Shown piece by piece: positions 59,693 through 64,000 of a DNA stretch of 64,000 bases. The DNA comes from Luteimicrobium xylanilyticum (GTDB lineage Bacteria > Actinomycetota > Actinomycetes > Actinomycetales > Cellulomonadaceae). Below the pieces are notes generated by a model, which did no database searches, was not told where the DNA came from, and saw only the letters and a program-made list of their open reading frames with translations. Both the position numbers and the translations under genes were made by a program. The DNA lies in assembly GCF_009429125.1 (NCBI RefSeq), contig NZ_CP045529.1, forward strand, positions 2,666,001 through 2,730,000, in the 5' to 3' direction. The first letter of the stretch is position 1, and each line of letters opens with the position of its first letter.

Positions 59693-61048
59693 TGTCTCGC
59701 CCCGGGAATGATGGAGGCAGTGAAGCCCCGGAAAGGACTTCCCCGTCATCATTCCTGCACCACATAAGTACCCCGACGAGCTGCGCGAGCGCGCGACCCG
59801 GATGGTTCTGGACGCCCTGAACGACGACCCGGGATCGCAGCGGGGCGTGTTCGCCCGGGTCGGTGACCAGCTCGGGATCAACGCCGAGACACTGCGCAGC
59901 TGCGTCCGCCGCGCCCAGATCGATGCCGGCGACCGGCCGGGCACGACGTCCGAGGACGCCGAGCGGATCGCCGAGCTGGAGAAAGAGGTGCGGGAGCTAC
60001 GGCACGCGAACGCGATCTTGAAGAGCGCGTCGGCTTTTTTCGCGGCGGAGCTCGACCGTCCCTCACGCTGATCTGCTCGTTCATCGACGAGCACAAGGAC
60101 GAGTTCGGAGTCGAGCCGATCTGCCAGACCCTGCGCGAGGCAGAGGTCCAGATCGCTCCGAGCACGTACTACGCCCGCCGCACCCGCCTCCCGGCGGCCA
60201 GGACACGACGCGACGAGGTCCTGACCGAGGAGATCCGGCAGGTCCACGAGGCCAACTACGAGGTGTTCGGGGCCCGCAAGATGCACACCGTGCTCAACCG
60301 AGAACCGGACGCCCGCGGGCGCGGTCACGTGGCGCGCTGCACCGTGGAACGGCTGATGCGCGCCGCGGGTCTGCACGGGATCAGGCGCGCCAAGGCCCCG
60401 AACACGACCCGGTCGGCACCCCGCGAGCAGTGCCCCGCCGACCTGGTCGACCGGCACTTTTCCGCGTTCAGGGCGAACGAGCTGTGGGTCGCGGACATCA
60501 CCTACGTCCACACGTTCACCGGCTGGGTCTACGTCGCGTTCGTGACCGACGTCTTTAACCGCGAGATCGTGGGCTGGCAGGTCTCCCGGTCCCTGCACAC
60601 CGATCTCGCCCTGGATGCCCTGCGCATGGGCATCTGCCAGCGCACCCGCGACGCGGACGACCTGTCCGGGCTGGTCCACCACTTCGACCGAGGAGTCCAG
60701 TACCGATCCATCCGCTACGGCCGGGCCCTCGCCGAACAAGACGCGGTCGCCTCGGTGGGATCCAAGGGCGACTCCTACGACAACGCGCTCGCCGAAGCAC
60801 TGAACTCGCTCTACAAAGCCGAGCTCATCCGCAACCGCGGACCCTGGACCGGCATCGACGACGTCGAGATCGCGACCGCCGAATGGGTCCACTGGTTCAA
60901 CACCTTCCGCCCCCACAGCGCACTCGGCGGCCTCACCCCGGCCGCGTTCAAGGCCGCGCACCCTCACGGACTCCCGAGTCCTTCAGAACTCGTCCCCGAA
61001 CCCATCAACGCCAGATAACTCAGCCTCCACCAAACCCGGGGCTTGACA
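59693..61048 (+). mobile_element. IS3-family insertion sequence, 1356 bp
   Basis: Ends carry imperfect terminal inverted repeats of about 26 bp: left begins TGTCTCGCCCCGGGAATG, right end (reverse complement) begins TGTCAAGCCCCGGGTTTG, with 21 of 26 positions matching and both ending TGGAGGC. It encodes the two-frame transposase. No target-site duplication is visible. Compared with the intact Rhs copy, 63 bp (equivalent to 63089-63151) are missing at the insertion point. Confidence 0.9.
59751..61018 (+). CDS. IS3-family transposase OrfAB (-1 frameshift)
   Basis: OrfA (59751-60071) has an HTH and leucine-zipper-like region: PDELRERATRMVLDAL, GINAETLRSCVRRAQID, IAELEKEVRELRHANAILKSA. No ATG/GTG/TTG precedes the motif. 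ATT at 59751 gives the family start (x-PAPHKYPDEL); the first ATG is 59802. OrfB continues after -1 slippage at T TTT TTC (60035-60041) and has an rve-type DDE core: DITYVHTFTGW, HHFDRGVQYRS and NALAEALNSLYKAE supply Asp-Asp-Glu, then WFNTFRPHSALGG. Stop at 61016. It appears intact apart from the unusual start. Confidence 0.88.
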
Positions 61049-61473
61049 CCAACCGGTTCCCGTCCGCGTCATACACCGACGCGTCCTGACTGGTCGCCCC
61101 GGCCTTCACGTCCGACAACTCACCGCGCGTATCCCACGTCAACGTCTGCGCCGTACTACCCGCCATCGCACGCGAGGACATGTTCCCCGCCGCGTCATAC
61201 CCGAACGACGACGACGTCGTCGTCCCCGACGGCCCCGTCGTGTTGATACCCGTCACCGCGTGCGGACGAGCCGACCCCGCCCCCGGATACGTGTACGCAG
61301 CGACCGTGTCACCACCCGAAGCGTGCGTCGTCTGCGACGTCCGGTTCCCCACCTGGTCATAGCCCCACGACGACCAATACGGGGCAGCCCCACCCAAACC
61401 CAACACCGACGGCGCGCCGGTGCACGAGTTCGACGACGGCGTCCACACCTGCGTCAACCTGCGCAACCCGTCA
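61049..61473 (-). repeat. 425-bp identical copy of Rhs core
   Basis: Bases 61049-61473 are identical to 63152-63576 (offset 2103), same orientation. This is the 5' remainder of the displaced Rhs module (YD-repeat motifs YDQVGNRTSQT and YDAAGNMSSR). The identity ends abruptly at 61473/63576, beyond which the unrelated immunity-gene region begins. It is followed by the IS3 element on the other side. Confidence 0.92.
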
Positions 61474-61495
61474 ATTCACACGCTATGACATGTGT

Positions 61496-61879
61496 CTACA
61501 GTTCGGTTGGAGGGTCCCAGAATGCTGCCCCTCCGCCTGGAATCGCAACAGCTATAGATCGATCGGCCGCGGTGACCATCCATGCCTCATAGTCCGGATC
61601 TGACGGAACAAATATCCGTGATCCGTTATCGAATTGAATCAGGAGAGCACCACTCTCCTCATCCACGCACGCCTCTGCAATACTCACACCCGTAAGATGC
61701 CGTATAAGCGTGGGTAATCCCTCGCCATTCTGGCCGTCCAGAGTCACTGCACCTCCCGAACGGGAGCGGAATTTGAAGAGCGTTTCCACTTGGACTATGG
61801 ATCCTTCCGAAAGCCGAAGTTCCACCATGTGTTCACCGGAGACACTGCTCACTACGGACCCGACAATATTCAGCATCAT
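61496..61879 (-). CDS. presumptive Rhs-toxin immunity protein, 127 aa
   Basis: 127 residues, acidic, no membrane span. Opens MLNIVGSVVSSVSGEHMVEL and ends in a beta-rich IQFDNGSRIFVPSDPDYEAW. I recall similar small proteins (DUF6188-like) but am not certain. One base separates its ATG from the Rhs stop, the position of an immunity gene. Sampled GC content (31-34 of 60 bases in two consecutive lines) is well below that of the surrounding Rhs core (43 of 60), which points to separate acquisition. It presumably binds and blocks the toxin tip encoded just before it. Confidence 0.65.
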   Translation of the reverse strand: MMLNIVGSVVSSVSGEHMVELRLSEGSIVQVETLFKFRSRSGGAVTLDGQNGEGLPTLIRHLTGVSIAEACVDEESGALLIQFDNGSRIFVPSDPDYEAWMVTAADRSIAVAIPGGGAAFWDPPTEL

Positions 61880-61880
61880 T

Positions 61881-64000
61881 TTACCAACCCTCCGGGACTG
61901 GATAGGTTCCGTCCGGGTTTCGCGGAATATGCGTCGCAGAATTTGGCCCAGGCTTTCCGTTCAAGCCGATCGGCTGCCCGTGCCCATTGTAGAACCTGAC
62001 ATATCCGTTCGGGTATCGATCGGTCGGATTCATCACCCTCATCATATCGGCGTTTCCGCTAGCGTTCGGAGCCTGCCACACGTCGCCCTTACCGTTGTCG
62101 GCACCACGCCGAACCCATCCTGACTTCGCACCTGGAACGCCGCTGCTCCCACCAGAACTAGACGTGCCAGCCGATTTGCCTCCGTCGCTGCTTCGCTGCA
62201 TGACTTCGACGCGGTCCTCGCCCGAAGCTGCGGGCAGCAGCGTCTGCAACGACGCGCTCGTCAACGCGCCACCACCAGCCACCTCGGCGAAGCCAAGCGC
62301 GATCGCAGGGCCGCCGACCACGCACCCGACACCGGTGAGACACGCGAGCCCCCCGCCGAGGATCGTCCCGCCGCCCTCGAACATCGTGCCCACACCAGCG
62401 ATGAACCCCGTCCCCGCCCAGGGGTGGTTGATCATCGCGTTCCCGAACGACGCCGCCGCGTTCACCACGTCCGCGGTTGCGTCGTGCACCCAGTTGCCCA
62501 CCGTGTTGTACCAGTGTTGCTTCTTCGCGACGGGAGCCTTCACAGGGGGCGCTACCGTCTTGCCCGAGTGGTAGTAGTTCGAGACCGACGACGACTGGAC
62601 CGGGAGCCCGGTCGGGGTCCCGCCCGCGGATGCCTGAGCCCACTGGGCGTCGTTCATCCCGTCCGGATGCATCTTCGGGATGAACAGCCCCGACGGGTCG
62701 GAGAACGTGACCGGGTTGTTCCCCGCATACGCGTACGCGTTCCACTGCTGCGGGTTGGACGTGTCCAGCACCGGGTCCACCGACACGAACCGGCCCGTGG
62801 CGGTGTCCAAGAACCGGGCGCCCACCTGCGTGAGCCCCGAAGCGTCCAACACCTTGTCCAACATCGCGTGGTCACCAGGCCAGGTCGGGTTCGCGCCCCG
62901 CGCGTTCCCGAACGGATCGGTATACCGGCGCGTCACCCTGTTCGTCGAGTTCGCGATCGACAACAGCGCCGTCCCCTGCGGATCCGACACCAACGTCGAC
63001 ACACCCGCCAGACCCGTCCCCGTACGCACCGCGACCGTCTGCCCCGCAAAGCTGTAGTACCGCTTCGCACTGAGGGCCTGCGTCGAGGTGTTCAACGTGA
63101 GCTCTTCACCACCAGGCAGATACGCCGTCACGCTCGTGCCCTGCCGGCGGACCAACCGGTTCCCGTCCGCGTCATACACCGACGCGTCCTGACTGGTCGC
63201 CCCGGCCTTCACGTCCGACAACTCACCGCGCGTATCCCACGTCAACGTCTGCGCCGTACTACCCGCCATCGCACGCGAGGACATGTTCCCCGCCGCGTCA
63301 TACCCGAACGACGACGACGTCGTCGTCCCCGACGGCCCCGTCGTGTTGATACCCGTCACCGCGTGCGGACGAGCCGACCCCGCCCCCGGATACGTGTACG
63401 CAGCGACCGTGTCACCACCCGAAGCGTGCGTCGTCTGCGACGTCCGGTTCCCCACCTGGTCATAGCCCCACGACGACCAATACGGGGCAGCCCCACCCAA
63501 ACCCAACACCGACGGCGCGCCGGTGCACGAGTTCGACGACGGCGTCCACACCTGCGTCAACCTGCGCAACCCGTCATACGTGAAGCACTGGGTATCCGCC
63601 TTGGAGCCCGCGACAGTCGGCTTGTCCGACACCGACGTCACGTTCCCCGCGTCGTCGTACCCGTACGTGGTGTGCAGGACCTCCCCTGTCGCGTTCTCGA
63701 GCCACAACGCCTGCGACGTCATCCGGCGTGAGGCCTGGTCGTAGGTGTACGTGAGCTGGTCCACGTACGAGTTCGACAGGTCCATCGACAGGATCTCGCC
63801 GTAGCTGGAGTACGTGTCCTCGGCCACGTACGCACCCCAGCCGTAGGGGCCACCCATCCACTCTGGGCGGTTCAGCTTGTCGTAGTAGGTCGTCACCTTC
63901 TCCGCACCCAGGCCGCCGCCTGCGGGCAACGAGACCGACTGCAGCTGCTCGTCGAGCGCGTACGCGTACTTGGTCGTGTACGTCCCGGCAAGCTTGCTTT
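61881..64000 (-). CDS. Rhs/YD-repeat polymorphic toxin, C-terminal part (5' end outside window)
   Basis: 706 codons are visible and the frame is open to base 64000. The core consists of YD repeats (YDQASRRMTSQ, YDDAGNVTSVS, YDADGNRLVRRQG), ending with RFLDTATGRFVSVDPVLD and NNPVTFSDPSGLF. A variable tip follows, with hydrophobic stretches (FIAGVGTMFEGGGTILGGGLA and others). The extreme C-terminus from ~GVPGAKSGWVRRGADN to the stop is GKGDVWQAPNASGNADMMRV, then PNGYVRFYNGHGQPIGLNG and THIPRNPDGTYPVPEGW. This looks like a compact toxin domain of unknown type; I do not assign an activity. The presumptive immunity gene follows after one base. Confidence 0.85.
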   Translation of the reverse strand, partial: SKLAGTYTTKYAYALDEQLQSVSLPAGGGLGAEKVTTYYDKLNRPEWMGGPYGWGAYVAEDTYSSYGEILSMDLSNSYVDQLTYTYDQASRRMTSQALWLENATGEVLHTTYGYDDAGNVTSVSDKPTVAGSKADTQCFTYDGLRRLTQVWTPSSNSCTGAPSVLGLGGAAPYWSSWGYDQVGNRTSQTTHASGGDTVAAYTYPGAGSARPHAVTGINTTGPSGTTTSSSFGYDAAGNMSSRAMAGSTAQTLTWDTRGELSDVKAGATSQDASVYDADGNRLVRRQGTSVTAYLPGGEELTLNTSTQALSAKRYYSFAGQTVAVRTGTGLAGVSTLVSDPQGTALLSIANSTNRVTRRYTDPFGNARGANPTWPGDHAMLDKVLDASGLTQVGARFLDTATGRFVSVDPVLDTSNPQQWNAYAYAGNNPVTFSDPSGLFIPKMHPDGMNDAQWAQASAGGTPTGLPVQSSSVSNYYHSGKTVAPPVKAPVAKKQHWYNTVGNWVHDATADVVNAAASFGNAMINHPWAGTGFIAGVGTMFEGGGTILGGGLACLTGVGCVVGGPAIALGFAEVAGGGALTSASLQTLLPAASGEDRVEVMQRSSDGGKSAGTSSSGGSSGVPGAKSGWVRRGADNGKGDVWQAPNASGNADMMRVMNPTDRYPNGYVRFYNGHGQPIGLNGKPGPNSATHIPRNPDGTYPVPEGW
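62641..63576 (-). repeat. live-gene copy of the duplicated Rhs core
   Basis: 62641-63088 and 63152-63576 match the displaced module (59245-59692 and 61049-61473). The 63 bp between them (63089-63151) are absent from the displaced copy. This segment is the homology through which tip exchange or duplication could occur. Confidence 0.85.

Noticed and set aside
61200-61225. GACGAC/GTCGTC run as a palindromic regulatory site
   Set aside because: It lies inside the Rhs coding sequence, encodes a Thr/Ser-type run, and recurs only because the core is duplicated (63303-63328).

Overview
High-GC actinobacterial chromosome segment, most likely from the Cellulomonas / Cellulosimicrobium / Isoptericola group of Micrococcales. 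The reasons are very GC-rich coding DNA, frequent GTG starts, 4-base ATGA/GTGA stop-start overlaps, a class I IlvC, an actinobacterial short MetE-like protein, and many genes that appear to be leaderless (a TANNNT-like -10 box ends 6-7 bases before the start codon). Family names rest on recognisable motifs and not on a database search.

1-8.3 kb: start of a lipoate-ligase-like gene running off the left edge, an orphan hypothetical, citramalate synthase (cimA), a DUF6069-like membrane protein, and a PadR / ABC ATPase / FtsX-permease efflux operon behind a twin 13-bp operator. 8.3-17.6 kb: branched-chain amino acid block (ilvE, leuB, ilvC, ilvN, ilvB, ilvD, with cimA nearby). cimA and the ilvBNC operon each have a short leader peptide rich in Leu/Val/Ile codons followed by an intrinsic terminator, so both look attenuated. 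A cysteine-hydrolase/ASCH fusion and a 31-bp perfect inverted repeat lie between leuB and ilvC. 17.6-21.5 kb: gatCAB plus a GNAT gene. 21.6-27.5 kb: one complete rrn operon (16S-23S-5S, minus strand, no tRNA in the spacer).

27.5-42.5 kb: 5-oxoprolinase genes pxpABC, a GNAT gene, a frameshifted DapA-like lyase, ligA with a coupled small membrane protein, a prolyl oligopeptidase and an HtrA-like protease in one operon, and a cysteine desulfurase / mnmA / MetE-like operon. 42.6-50.8 kb: molybdenum module. The minus-strand operon is TOBE regulator-modA-modB-[modC-moeA fusion]-moaC-[mogA-moaE fusion], with moaA-moaD divergent to it. 51-58 kb: kinase-like and winged-helix genes, an SDR with a divergent XRE regulator across a 10-bp-arm inverted repeat, etfBA and a GNAT gene.

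58.0-64.0 kb: an accessory polymorphic-toxin locus. An Rhs gene entering from the right ends in a variable C-terminal tip followed by a one-base gap and a small low-GC presumptive immunity gene. Downstream lies a displaced older Rhs tip with a HINT domain. It shares 425 identical bases with the live gene, is split by an IS3-family element (with loss of 63 bp), and ends at a junction where a sensor kinase gene is also cut off. This is the most interesting part of the window.
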